From Eucalyptus grandis (Eukaryota > Streptophyta > Magnoliopsida > Myrtales > Myrtaceae), in NCBI RefSeq assembly GCF_016545825.1, contig NC_052620.1, positions 6,820,001 to 6,884,000 of the forward strand: a stretch of DNA of 64,000 nucleotides, read 5' to 3'. A program made the translations under genes and the position numbers. Shown in pieces: positions 1-10,342 of this stretch. Numbering within the stretch: the stretch's first letter is position 1; the number at the start of each line of letters is the position of its first letter. The notes under the pieces were generated by a model. The model did not search any database, was not told the DNA's origin, and saw only the letters and a program-made list of their open reading frames with translations.

Positions 1-170
1 TTGATCGGTCTTACATGTTTTTAGGGCACGTTTTCACATTTGGTTTTTTATATTCGATTGTTTGACTATTGGTTCATTTTTTCAGGAATCTGTTTCCAAC
101 AAGCAGCAATATGTGCATTCTGCCACCCTCTTTTTGTTAGTTTAATAATTGCTCTTAGCTATATTCCTAG
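1..170. other. No gene seen at left edge
   Basis: AT-rich sequence with no coding, RNA or repeat signal that I can support. Confidence 0.4.
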
Positions 171-300
171 GAGAGATCCCCACGAAGTTATAGACGAGGC
201 ACTTCCTTATTAGATTCATCGAAATGATTCCTAAATTTGGATGATCTTTTGACCTGTTCGGTGCTTTCAATGGGTGTCTTTATCCCTTCCATTAAGGCAT
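171..300. repeat. Duplicated module M1, copy 1
   Basis: This stretch (ccccacgaag... to ...tgggtgtctttatccctt) recurs in diverged form at 1843-1925 and at 5947-6055 plus 6701-6735. In the 5.9-kb copy it lies just 5' of a decayed Gnk2-like gene on the minus strand. It therefore probably represents the upstream flank of that duplicated gene. No ORF of its own is supported. Confidence 0.6.
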
Positions 301-654
301 GTATATAAGGTGCGCATCATTGGTTATCCTTTTATACATCGTAGGTACAAGCTTAGAGGCATAGTGGAGTCTCAAGAAACACCACCGTGCAAGCTCCATG
401 AATTGATTTTGCTCAGTTTTTGGACCTGCCTAGGAAGGCTTGATCTTGAACAGTTGGTAAGTCATGGATAATAAATGAATAAGCCACCTCTGATTCCTAA
501 ATTGGAAATTCTTTAATGGTCTAATCAGCTATATCAATTCTTAAAGGATTGGTAAGCTTCAATGGTTGAGATGTACTGAGAGATACATATAGAAATATCA
601 TGTGGGATGGAAGATTCACTTTGCAAGATTTAATATTAGGCCTTTCCATTTGTA

Positions 655-1200
655 TTTTGAAAATACATATTTGCATCCTCACTTCAATAAAATTGTTTAC
701 CTGTTTACAATTATGTCATAACCTTACCCTTCTCTCACCCACACCCTTACCCTTATTTCGCTGATGCGGGAGAACATAATGTCCAAGAGTTTAATTTATT
801 TTATCTTTTCATATGATTAATTTTAAATTATAAAATCTTCGGTGAGTAATTTACATTTTAAGTGAGTTATCTGATAAGGTCAAGAGATTTTTAGATTATC
901 TTCATTTACTTGTTTCCTTATCTTTAGGATTCTCGATTAAAAGACTTGAAGTATTTTAGGAGAATTTGTTTTGCATTTAAGAGTAATATTGTCATTTTAG
1001 AAATTTTATCTAGGGTTAAATTCAAATTACCTAGACAATACTAACAATCTCTAAACTTTAGTTCAATATGCAATATTATTTTCAGACCTATAATTTGTTT
1101 GATGTGACTTTCAAACTACTCCTAAATGTTCACTATAGTCATTTTGTTTGATCAAATAAGCGAGAAAGTCAAGACAAGACCCTAAATTTCAATTTAGTCC
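655..1200. repeat. Duplicated module M2, copy 1 (partner 7845-8440)
   Basis: The order of recognisable blocks is shared with 7845-8440: an AAATTGT(T/C)TACCT block, a CCCTTACC/CACCC-rich block, 'ctgatgcg', 'gattaatttta', and a tail with repeated 'tctctaaactttag' style phrases ending in 'tttgatcaaa'. The copies are diverged by many substitutions and small indels, so the duplication is old. The tail resembles AT-rich non-autonomous DNA element sequence. Confidence 0.6.
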
Positions 1201-1327
1201 CTAATCTCAACTAAGCCGACTGAAACCACTACTTGTCAATTCCAAAGAGTTTTTTTCTTTTTATACGAAAACAAATACTTTAACAAAGGTGACGCACATA
1301 CAGAAGTGTAGAAACTAAAGATCCAAA

Positions 1328-1609
1328 CTAGAATGACCCGCCTATTTCTTCTCTTCAATTTGCTTTGTAACAATGCCCTAATTTTCTTCTCCAGCACCGT
1401 CGCCGTGAAGCTAATTTGGCTGCTGACTGGGTCGCCAAGGCCCAAGGCTGAGGGTCTCTGCTTCCAAATTGGGCTCTTGATCCACCCATTTCTCTCTTCA
1501 ATTTGCTTTGTACCGATGCCTTCTTTAAGGGTTGTAACCTGGTTTGCTCTTAAATGTCATGCTTATGTTTTGACTAAAAAAAAAAAAAAACTAGAATGAC
1601 CCGCCTATT
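1328..1609 (+). mobile_element. 5'-truncated LINE 3' end with 19-bp target-site duplication
   Basis: The element body is about 1347-1590 and ends in a 15-A run (1576-1590). The direct repeat ctagaatgacccgcctatt flanks it at 1328-1346 and 1591-1609, exact over 19 bases. The body encodes a degenerate RNase H tail on the plus strand, with a REANLAADWVAKAQ-like motif followed by LPNWALDPP and a short 3' UTR. The same motif appears in the LINE at 24.8-26.1 kb (REANQAADWVARAH). This is the typical product of target-primed reverse transcription of a plant L1-like LINE. Almost all of the reverse transcriptase is missing, so the copy is dead on arrival. It sits just downstream of the decayed Gnk2 copy at 1.6-1.8 kb. 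Confidence 0.85.
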
Positions 1610-1800
1610 CTTTGAAATAAAAGTTTCCGCATTGCATTTTGCAATCCTTAAGCTCAAATCGCGCATCTTCCTAATCATATAATAACTTGTAGCGGACAAT
1701 CCCGCGCAATCTTCGCCCGTGACGCCACCGTTGCACGTCCCTATGTCCATAACAAGGTCAACCACCAAAACAGAACCGGTCGTAGCAGTCGTAACTATTA
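1610..1800 (-). pseudogene. Decayed Gnk2/DUF26-like gene, copy 1 (C-terminal half)
   Basis: The minus-strand translation, spread over several frames, reads YDCYDRFCFGG, stop, PCYGHRD, then CNGGVTGEDCAG and finally an ELKDCKMQ-like segment. The order of cysteine motifs matches the second copy at 5457-5800 (YDCYN...CYGHR...REDCTQC...LKDCRMRY) and the Gnk2/DUF26 family of secreted cysteine-rich plant proteins. It has an in-frame stop, at least two frame changes and no N-terminal half: the upstream flank module M1 joins the coding remnant directly, which suggests a deletion of about 200 bp. It cannot make a functional protein. Confidence 0.6.
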
Positions 1801-1842
1801 GAGGCCGTCTCTTATTATTAATAGGATCTGCGCTGTTTTACT

Positions 1843-1925
1843 CCTAGAAAGCATCCCTATGAAGCTAAGAGAGGAGGTACTTCCTTGGTTTGATCGAAAT
1901 GGCCGCAAAGTTCAATGTTATAGCT
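1843..1925. repeat. Duplicated module M1, copy 2
   Basis: Diverged partner of 171-300 and 5947-6055, recognised by (c)ccctatgaagctaa, 'gaggagg.acttcct' and 'atcgaaatg'. It lies immediately 5' (on the minus strand) of the decayed Gnk2 copy 1, the same order as in the 5.4-6.1 kb unit. Confidence 0.5.
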
Positions 1926-2423
1926 CTTTCTTTACATCTTTCTAAGCGCCAATAGGTCTGTACTCTTATAGACAACTGATGTTATCAACATAGGAAGAGA
2001 TATTATTGCAAGGTTAGGTCTAAAGTTGGAAAGCTTTTTACTAAATTTCCTCATGATATGTCCTTAACTATGAATTTGAAAACTATCGAGATTCGGGAGG
2101 GTTAAGACCTACGGATATATGAAAATAAATTTCAATGATTGGGGCTTTGACATAAGTTTAAAGTTAGGGGACCAAAGTTCATCCCAAGAGATGTGGCTGT
2201 CGCTACTGAGTGAGGGAGCCAGAAATTTGGGTTAGGCAGGCCGAAATTTCCGGCGCAATTGTGAGAGAGAGAATTGACAGATTTTTCCCACGATCATGTC
2301 TCTAACACTTGATTGGTTACAAGTTATAAATATGATCCACCCATATGTCTAATTATTCGATGAGTCACAAGCAGTGGACATCACTGACATTTAAACTTAA
2401 TTAACTTTAGATATAGGACGGAT

Positions 2424-2805
2424 CCATGTTTATAATCCACCAATCAAAAGATTGGTACGAGGACATTCTTTTTTTAAAATAAGGATTATCCTAAGCTGAA
2501 GTGTCGACGTCCCAAGCAAAGCAGAATGTAAAGTTTAATAACCAGTTACCATCAATTATCATAGGGAAAATACCCGGAATCCTACTTAGATTTTGCGAAC
2601 TTACCACTTTCCATCCTCTATTTTCAAAAATACACCTTGCATCCTTAGTCAATATCCCTTCACTAAAGAGATCCCAATCTCCGAAATAGAGCATGCAAAC
2701 TGCTATATGAATAGAAACTGCTATAAGTGCGAAAAGCCGGTTAGTCGACAAACCAGGCTGGACGACTAGAAAATCAGTTTTAGCCCATGGGGTAATCGAT
2801 GAAAA
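2424..2805. repeat. Duplicated modules M3/M4, copy 1
   Basis: 2424-2660 matches 4776-5045: both carry 'tataatccac.aatcaaa', then 'aaagtttaata.ccagtta', then 'atacccggaatcctactt' and 'accactttccatcctct'. 2735-2805 matches 7532-7605: 'agtcgacaaac', 'tggacgac.agaaaatca.ttttag'. The 2806-3125 stretch is absent from the 7.6-kb copy, where the flanks 'gaaaa' and 'aagaacaccca' are almost adjacent, so it is an insertion here or a deletion there. Short ORFs in it look spurious. Confidence 0.6.
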
Positions 2806-3185
2806 TGGCTAAGTCTTGAAAGAAAGTGTTGACGGATAAATGTCAATTCATGAAGCCGACCATTCCGAATGCAACAGTCAAAGAGACACCCGTAAAGAAG
2901 TTGATTCCATGCAACTGTCAGGTAGTGGAGCTGAAGATTCAAAAAGCAACTAATAAAGGCAATTTGAGGAGTGGAGAAGATACATTGGTCGAGTTGATTA
3001 TTTCTGAATAAGTGTTCGTAGATAAAAATTGCTGGATTATAAGAGCTACACAAAGGGTGTTTGATTTCTTTGTAACTATTGCAAATAGTCAATGCTAGAT
3101 ATAAATGCCTCAACTATAGTTTGTCAAATGACTGTTAATCAATCAAAGAACACCCAAGAGTAGATATAAATTTAGACGTAATCTT

Positions 3186-4735
3186 AGAGTCCATTTGTTT
3201 CGTAGAAAATATATCATTTTTAGAAAATATTTTTCAGGAAAATGACTTTATTTTTTGAAACCTGAAAAGACCTAAAATTATTTATGGTCTTTTGGTAAGG
3301 AAAATTTGATGGGAAAATTATTTATAAAATCATATTTTATAAGATTATTTTTTATTAATTGTTATTTTTATATTTTTTTTTTTTTCTTTTTGCTTATTCC
3401 TTGGCTCATTGTTGACCACGACAACAAGGCTAGTCGACCGACCTCAGGCAAGTTCAAGCCTCACCTAAGGCCCGTAAAGGCTCGAGCTTGCCACTAGAGG
3501 ATGTCAGCTCGCTCCATCCAACAAGGCTTGAGCTCACTGGCCCTAAGCGAGCTCAAGCCTCACTGTTGAAGGTCATGAGCTTGCCCGATCTAGTGAGGCC
3601 CAAGCTCCTAAACTGTCCTTGTGACTAGCGATGAGCTAAGGAAGAAGCAAAAAGAAAAAGAAAAAAATAAGGGAAACTTAAAATTTTAAAAAATAATGTA
3701 AAATTTGATTTTTTTTTAAATGTTATTATAAAAACAAACATTTCATTAACTAGGAACTTGTGCTTGTGCCCTAATGACTAGTGCACAACCTTTGTGAACT
3801 CGGGCGTAAGGGTCACGACTAGAGCTTGAGCATTGGGAGCTCAAGCAAGACCTTTATGGACCCAAGTTTGGGTGCCGAAGCATCAAGTATAGGCATTAAG
3901 GGTTTAGACCCGACCTTAATGTGGCCAGCCTTGATGTACCTAGGCATGGGTGTTGGAGACCCATGCTCGAGCACTAGGCTCTTAGACTTAGCCACCGAAG
4001 GTCTAGCCTTGAACACCAAGACCCAAGAACCAATGTTATGGTCTCCGTGCCTAAATATAGAGTTTTGGATCCAAGTGTCGATACATTTTCCAATTTCTTC
4101 AAAGAAGAAACCCATTTCCTGAATTTAAACTTTGGTATGAAAATATTTTTGTTGACTCATTTTACTAAGCGAACTAAAAGCTGAGAAAAATGTTTTCCAT
4201 GAAACAAGGTCAGCTTATTGGGGAAAAAATTCATGAAAAAGGAAAATCTTATTAGGAAATCATTTTCAGAAAAATTGTTAGTTTCTCTTTGTTTGGTGAT
4301 ATGTGACTAATAATGTTTCATAGTGTTTAGATCTCATTTGGAAAATAATTTTAACATCATGACTTTATATCTAAAAAAATTATTTTTTAGATATTTTTAT
4401 TTTTTTTTTTCTTTCTTTTTTCCTTCTTCCTTCTCCGCTAGTTGCCTAGGACTGGCTAGGTTGACGACTAGCGGCTTAAGGAAGAAGGAAAAAAAAAAAG
4501 AAAAAAAGTTTTAAAATCAATTTAAAAATAAAAAATTAAATTAAATAACAAATTCAAGAGGAGAAATTCCGGAAATTGTTTTCACCTTCTTAGATTTAAG
4601 AAATCACATTCCTAATTTTATGCACAAATATTTTCCTTGATTGGATAATGTTTTGGTTGACTTTATCATTTTTAGCAAATCAAATGGGTAAAAGTTTAGA
4701 AAACTTATTTTAGGAAAACACTTTCCCGAATAAAA
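3186..4735. repeat. Degenerate MITE-like sequence related to the 27.8-kb element
   Basis: It begins with 'gagtccatttgtttcgtagaaaata', a diverged form of the terminal repeat of the element at 27835-28720. It continues with the same A-rich phrases built on 'ggaaaatg' and 'gaaaatattttcc'. The centre (3400-3620 and 3770-4115) is richer in GC, with repeated phrases on 'gagctcaagcctc' or 'gagcttg'. I cannot fix the right terminus: a second set of the same phrases runs from 4260 to 4735, so two overlapping copies are possible. No coding function is supported; the paired sense and antisense ORFs at 3819-4122 are compositional. Confidence 0.4.
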
Positions 4736-4775
4736 AAAAATGCTAGGTCTAAAATATAAATTTTAGATGTAAGTC

Positions 4776-5045
4776 ATGTCCATATTTATAATCCACTAAT
4801 CAAAAATTTGGTACGAGTTTTTAAAAAGGATAGAGGAAAACAAGACCCGAGCTTTAGTATCAACTTGATACTATCAAGATTTTAAGCAAAGCAAACTTTA
4901 AAGTTTAATAGCCAGTTATCATTAATATTGCAGGGAAATACCCGGAATCCTACTTGGATTTTTCAAACCTACCACTTTCCATCCTCTTTTTTAAAAGATA
5001 CGCCTTCACTAAACAGATCCCAATCTCCAAAATAGACCGTGCAAA
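4776..5045. repeat. Duplicated module M3, copy 2
   Basis: Partner of 2424-2660 (shared phrase atacccggaatcctactt and the flanking blocks listed there). No ORF. The following 5050-5440 is AT-rich and holds nothing I can name. Confidence 0.6.
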
Positions 5046-5456
5046 GTGCTGTATGAACGGAAACTCAGGAAGTCATTTGATTTTCTTCTCGTAGTTATAT
5101 CAGATACACCGAATTAATTAATTAATCAGCCTATTATTAAAAAAATCAAACACTTCCTCGAAAGTGGAATGTTCCATCAAGGGTTGCTAATGCATTGCGT
5201 AGGATCAGCAAGAAAGTGAAAAATGACAAATTTCAACTATGATAATAGTAATGGTTCAAGTTTATTAAATTCAAACAACATTTTGAAACACACTTCGTAC
5301 AGCAAATTCTTTTGACGGTGCGAGCTCCCATGACAAAAAGCATGTAATCCACACCTCAAATCGATTTCTCCCATCACTACACAACCTTCTCAGATTAATC
5401 CTGAAAGCGACACAAGAGACATCATGGTACGTAGGCCGACGGATTCTAAGAATCGG

Positions 5457-5800
5457 TTATGCCACGAACGGATAATCCTCGTATCGCATTCTGCAATCCT
5501 TGAGTCCTTCAGCTCGAGCTGGACCCCTATGCTTTAGTTGCACGATTTCCTGATCTCGATTTAAGCTTGCTGCAGGCATTGGGTGCAATCTTCCCGTGTG
5601 AGAGCCCCATCAGACGTCCTGTGCCCGTAACAAGCATCACCACCAGAGTAGACCAGGTTGTAACAGTCGTAGCTGTTGTATGCTGTCCTTGTCGCTAAAT
5701 TGTGCATAACGTCCTAGGCGTTCCAGTGGAAACCTCTCCAATTATCGAATGTCGCTCTGTTGCATATCTTAATGTCGTGACGGGAAGGAGAAGATGCCAT
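5457..5800 (-). pseudogene. Gnk2/DUF26-like cysteine-rich protein pseudogene, copy 2
   Basis: The minus strand reads from an ATG at 5800-5798 (MASSPSRHD...) through YDCYNLVYSGGDACYGHR, REDCTQCLQQA and, after a one-base frame change near 5550, LKDCRMRYEDYPFVA to a stop at 5459-5457. The cysteine pattern C-x2-C after an acidic DC, and a final DCxxxYE(D/N), are those of Gnk2 (ginkbilobin-2)/DUF26 proteins: plant secreted antifungal or lectin-like domains of about 100 residues. Two lesions are visible: an in-frame TAG about 30 codons from the start and the frameshift after LQQA. The span of 344 nt is not a multiple of three. The single-exon, roughly 114-residue shape fits a small stand-alone member rather than a receptor kinase ectodomain. 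The family call is by eye; the decay is seen directly. Confidence 0.65.
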
Positions 5801-5946
5801 GTAAAGCTCGCTTCCTTTTCCTTTTCTCTCGTTGAGTAATGTTCAGCTTGCATTGAGAGATGCGCGTGCCTTTATGCGCAGGTAAATACGCATTTGGCGA
5901 CCGTCTTTTTATCTGTATAGTAGTTCTTCTTGGCTTTATTCATTGG

Positions 5947-6055
5947 AAATATCCCCACGAAGCTAATAGAGGAGCCACTTATTAGTTTCATCGAAATGAT
6001 CTGGAAGTTCAGACGAAGATCCTCCGTCATGTATGATGCTTTCACTGGGTGTCTT
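5947..6055. repeat. Duplicated module M1, copy 3 (interrupted by a LINE)
   Basis: Partner of 171-300 and 1843-1925. The module is cut by the LINE at 6056-6700 and resumes at 6701 with 'ttcattgggtgtcttgatccctt', which lines up with 'ttcaatgggtgtctttatccctt' at 266-288. Confidence 0.7.
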
Positions 6056-6715
6056 TTTTTTTTTTTTTTTTAAAAGGTAATTATATTGAGTTTTAACCAA
6101 TATTTACAACCAAACGGCATAATGAGTGGAAGGGTGCCGAAAGAAGAAAAGAAAAGCCAACAAGGCACAGCAACATGGCATAGTCTGCACAACGATGGCC
6201 ACAAACACACGAAGGGCCAATACAAAAGAAGGCAACCAGCCGGCCAAACAATAGCAACCCAAGCCCAAAAGCCCAAAAGCATCGCTGCCCAAAGTCAGAA
6301 GCAGACAAGTCAAAAGGCAGGAATGAGGCCAGCAACGATGCACATCACGAAGCACAGTAGCAGACCATCCTGCAGCAAAACTCCAATAACAGGAATACTA
6401 CGGAAGCGCCGGAGTAGAAAAAAAGATGCAAGGGTCAATCCCCCAGCTACGTTGAAGCATCCAGTTTCTTGGATTGTCCTCAACATTTGTGAAAGTCAAT
6501 GACTTATCTTTAACCACTTTTATAAGATGATTATTTACGGCCGGAAGCATGAAGGTATGGTTTCTCAACGGAATCCCATTCCCGTATTTCCAAATAAGGT
6601 GGCAAAGAGCACCAAAAGAGAACCGGACAATGGAATAATAGAAGTCCTTACCAGAGAGGAACTTCATAGCCCAGCAAAGGTTGTCAACCCAAGTCCTGTT
6701 TCATTGGGTGTCTTG
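6041..6715 (-). mobile_element. 5'-truncated LINE 3' end, minus strand, with target-site duplication
   Basis: The body is about 6056-6700. A T run at 6054-6071 is the poly-A tail of a minus-strand element. The flanking direct repeats are ttcactgggtgtctt (6041-6055) and ttcattgggtgtctt (6701-6715), with one mismatch. The pre-insertion sequence can be reconstructed by comparison with module M1 at 266-288. The minus strand encodes an 89-codon stretch (6667-6398) containing KDFYYSIVRFSFGALCHLIWKY, split here only for description, like the region after the zf-RVT zinc knuckle in plant L1-like LINE ORF2. About 300 bp of 3' UTR ahead of the tail has no stop-free frame. The copy is inactive. Confidence 0.8.
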
Positions 6716-6735
6716 ATCCCTTCCGTTAACGATTA

Positions 6736-7530
6736 TTTTACATGACCTGAACAAGCGAACATAGAGCTCAAGAAACCTAAAAGCTCCTGAAATACTCTAC
6801 AAACCCGTAGAGAACAGATTAAGTTTACGCATAAGGCCTGAACAAGAAGTCTTGAACCAAAGCAGTTCGCAAATCATGATAGTATTTGAGCGAGTGATCT
6901 AAAAATCCGTGATGCTTCATCTATTCAGCCCTTAAGGGTCCATATGCATCAATGGGTAAAATGGGCTGAAAGATGCTCATGAGAGTATCGTGCGGCATAG
7001 AGGATTCACGTCTATGAATATTATTATCGAGAATTGTTTTAATCTCACTCGTAGTTATAGTTATTCGGCCGTCGGCCAACCTACCTCGTGCGATACGTTT
7101 AGCAGGCAAATATAGTTTTAGTTGCATATTTTATCCGGTTTGGGGAGAAAGCAAGGCAACCCACGTAACTCATGACGCTGCACGATCTGAAAGCGTGCAA
7201 ATGCTAACGAATTATAAATTGCTTCCCAGCAAGCTATCAAATCCAAATGACAGCTCATATCCATCCCCAAGAATTTTTCCAGGTTTACTGGCTCCAAATT
7301 ACTTGCACGTAGCATAATAGTAACAGTGACAATTTCGGGTGCTTCCAGTGGCCAGTAGAAGAAACCTTGGAATCCATTTTAACAGGGAAAATAAGAAAAA
7401 TACCCTTGAATTTTCACTAGGATATCCATTGATATTTTTGTGTGATTGACACCAAAAGATGTCCAAGTCCTCGATCGACGAATCAGTAGACAAAGGCCGG
7501 GTATGAAACGATGGAGCCAAAAATGGGCCA
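6736..7530. other. Intergenic, no gene supported
   Basis: Several ORFs of 65-75 codons overlap on the minus strand at 6921-7520, but none shows a recognisable domain. I regard them as chance ORFs in old sequence. Confidence 0.4.
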
Positions 7531-7531
7531 A

Positions 7532-8440
7532 GTGTGAAGAGCCGCTAGTCGACAAACTAAGTTGGACGACAAGAAAATCAATTTTAGCTGATGGGGGTAT
7601 CAGTGAAAAGGACCTGATTAACCTAAGAACACCCAATTATTCATCAGTACTTTCAATTTATCTTTATATTTGCAATGCATTTTACATGACTAACAATAAT
7701 TGTTCCCAGTACTATTAATCTTCTCATCTTTTTTTTATCAAGAATAAAAAGAAAAAGACCATTCACAACCTTTTATCGGTTACTATCGATCACTCGATAT
7801 TTTGCAAGATAATTCGTTAACACTTTTCGGCAAAACAAATATATATTTGCATTCTCACATCAGCAAAATTGTCTACCTATTTATGACTTTGTCATACCCT
7901 TGCCCCTATCTTACCCTCACCCACGCCGCACCCTCGTCTCTCTGATGCGAAAGATATCATCTCCAGGAGTTCGATTTATTTTGTTTTGTCATGTGATTAA
8001 TTTTACGGCATTTTTGTAAAATCTTAGGTGATTTATTTACATTGTAAGTTAGTTATTTGATTAGGTCGTGAGATAGATTTAAGATTATTCTGTTTGCTGG
8101 TCTCCTTATATTTTAGGTTCTAAATTAGAAAGCTTGAATTATTTAAGGTGATTTTGTTTATTATTTACGAATAATATTATTAGATTACATATCTTACTTA
8201 GGGATACGGTCTAATTGCCTAGGATTCAAAGAGTTATTTATAGGAAAAATTATACTAATAGTCTCTAAGCTTTAACCCAATAAATAATGTAATTTTTAAA
8301 TTTTTAATTCGTTAAATGTGTCATTGAACTATTTGTAGACGTCCAATGTAGTCTTGTTTTGATCAAACAAGAGAGAGTCACCATAAGCACCTAAACCATT
8401 GACACATGCAATCTAGTCCTTAAAATTTTAATTTGTTTGA
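7532..8440. repeat. Duplicated modules M4 and M2, copy 2
   Basis: 7532-7605 pairs with 2735-2805 and 7845-8440 pairs with 655-1200. 7606-7640 pairs with about 3125-3160 (aagaacaccca). Together with the Gnk2 copies, this shows that much of 0.2-3.2 kb and 4.8-8.4 kb derives from the same ancestral unit, now rearranged. Confidence 0.6.
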
Positions 8441-8689
8441 TCTTGCATTTCAACTTTCCATAATAAGGTCAAATCAGCCTTTGGTATTATTCACAATGTT
8501 TCATAGTTACTCTCTCATACATATTTTAGAATATCATTTCATTTCAATCAATTTGTTAAATCAACAAGATGTGCTATTTTTTTATTACCTTTTTATCTTT
8601 ATAAATATTCCGATAATTTCATCCAAATATATTTCGACTTATGTTCTTTAATGTTAAAGGTTTTGCTACCCCTCAATTCAAGTATCTTT

Positions 8690-9030
8690 CCGCATTAACT
8701 TATCTCAACTTGAATCTTCAACCTCCAACTTCATCCTTAGTCTCTTTTTCTGGACTAAATCATAAATCTCCAACGCTCAACTTCATTTTCGGTCTATTTT
8801 TCGGGACTAAACCATGAAGTTTGTCATCGGGCCTGCGTTAATACACCACAACACCCTATTAACCTAAGGTATTTTTCCAAATCGAACCATGAGATTTGCC
8901 ATCAAACCCGCATTACTATATCACAACGCACACTTGTCCAAAAGCTCAACTTCATCCTTAGTCTCTTTTCCCGACCGAACCATGATGAAGTCTACCATCG
9001 GGCCCGTATTGCCACAATGCCCACCTATCA
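8690..9030. repeat. Imperfect tandem repeat around 'caacttcatccttagtctctttt'
   Basis: Three diverged units carry the phrases 'aacttcat.ctt.gtct.tttt', a 'cggactaaaccatga' variant and 'atcgggcc.g.att'. They lie near 8725, 8785 and 8948, with a partial unit near 8880. It is non-coding and AT-rich on both sides; 8441-8690 holds nothing I recognise. Confidence 0.5.
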
Positions 9031-9764
9031 AATATCAATTCTCCGATGTGAGATTGTTTTAACATAACTCACACATATATCTTAACACCTTAATAAAGAG
9101 GCACATCAACAAGAAGAAAAGCTAAGGCTAAAAAGAATTCAAGAGCATGGAGGACCGGATATAGCAAGGGTCATGCCCACGTCCTCTGTCTCTTTGGTGG
9201 GGAGCTCAACATCCCTCGTATGATACGCACACCTTCCAAGTGAAGCTCACCGGAGCCTAGACGATCGTGAATTTTTAATAATATGTAAGGACGATGATTG
9301 GACACCATGTGTATCGTTGATACAACATGACTTGATTGCACAAAAAAAAGCATCTCGATTGCAAAGGTTTAAGAAGAAGACGTAGACGTTTCAAAATTAT
9401 TGTCATAAACCCCCATCATCCATGTTGTGCTATCAATGGGCTGAACGGATGAAGCAGCGCAACAAGCGGTACAGAAAGACGCTTCGTCTTTGGTTCCACC
9501 TCGCCGACCCGAAACAAAAACCAAAACGTTGGCAACAGATTTCTGCCATTAAGATCAAACTTGAACACTTCAATAAATCAATGGATGAATCATCCCTTTA
9601 CAAAGAGCTTTCCGTAAAAGGAAGATGTAATAATTAGCCAAAAATAACAAGGCTGGAAACCAATTAAGAGGGAAAAATAAGGAACAAAACAATTGGGTCA
9701 AGTAAAAAGAAGAAAAAAAAAGGCAGAATAAAAACCTAAACTTCCAACACACAATGTACACTTT
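9031..9764. other. Region 3' of the receptor-like kinase gene
   Basis: It holds two ORFs of 60-71 codons (9171-9353 minus, 9422-9637 plus) without recognisable domains. The part next to 9765 is probably the 3' UTR of the minus-strand kinase gene. I cannot place a poly-A site with confidence. Confidence 0.35.
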
Positions 9765-10342
9765 TCAGAGAGAGATTGCACACAGCTCGTCAAAGACTTG
9801 TCTACTATTAGGCCTTTCATTTACAGAATTAATACACCTGAGCGAAATCGCAAGCATCTCATCCATCGCTGCAGAGTGTTCTTCTCCGCCGGCAATGTCC
9901 CGATCAATACAGTCCATTCCTCGCCCTTCTTGATCGCAAAGGCGAACCCAATCCGTCAAATCAACGGCTCCAGATTGCCCTGAAATAATGTCTCCCGCGC
10001 TTCTCCGAGTCAATAATTCCATCATAATTACTCCAAACGCATAAACATCAGCCTTATATGATGGCAGTGGTTTAGCTGCAGTAGTGAGCTCAGGAGCACG
10101 GTACCCCAATGCGCCGAGATTCAATATCTGCTCTGCAATCCCAGCAGGCGTCATCAAGCGGTGGAGACCGTAATCTGAGAGGAGAACATTGTACTCGGGG
10201 CCCATCAAGAGTATGTTTGTTGGCTTTAAGTTTCCATGAGGAAGACCCTTGTCGTGAAGGTATGTGAGACATCGAGCAACATCAATGGCAACTTTTAGCC
10301 TTTGGCTGAACGACAATGGGGAGTACCTCCTGGGCGTTGTCT
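9765..10342 (-). CDS. Kinase gene exon 3 (kinase C-lobe)
   Basis: The acceptor is tgcag|AG at 10343 and the stop is at 9767-9765. It encodes ETTPRRYSPLSFSQRLKV, the catalytic-loop equivalent PHGNLKPTNILL, DYG in place of DFG, the APE-like motif (YRAPEL) and a C-terminal segment with TDWVRLCDQEGRGMDCIDRD. The frame is open throughout. The high similarity to the Arabidopsis tail as I recall it supports orthology. Confidence 0.9.

Noticed and set aside
3819..4122. Mirror-image 98-codon ORFs on both strands
   Set aside because: Low-complexity repeat composition lets both strands stay open; no family signature.
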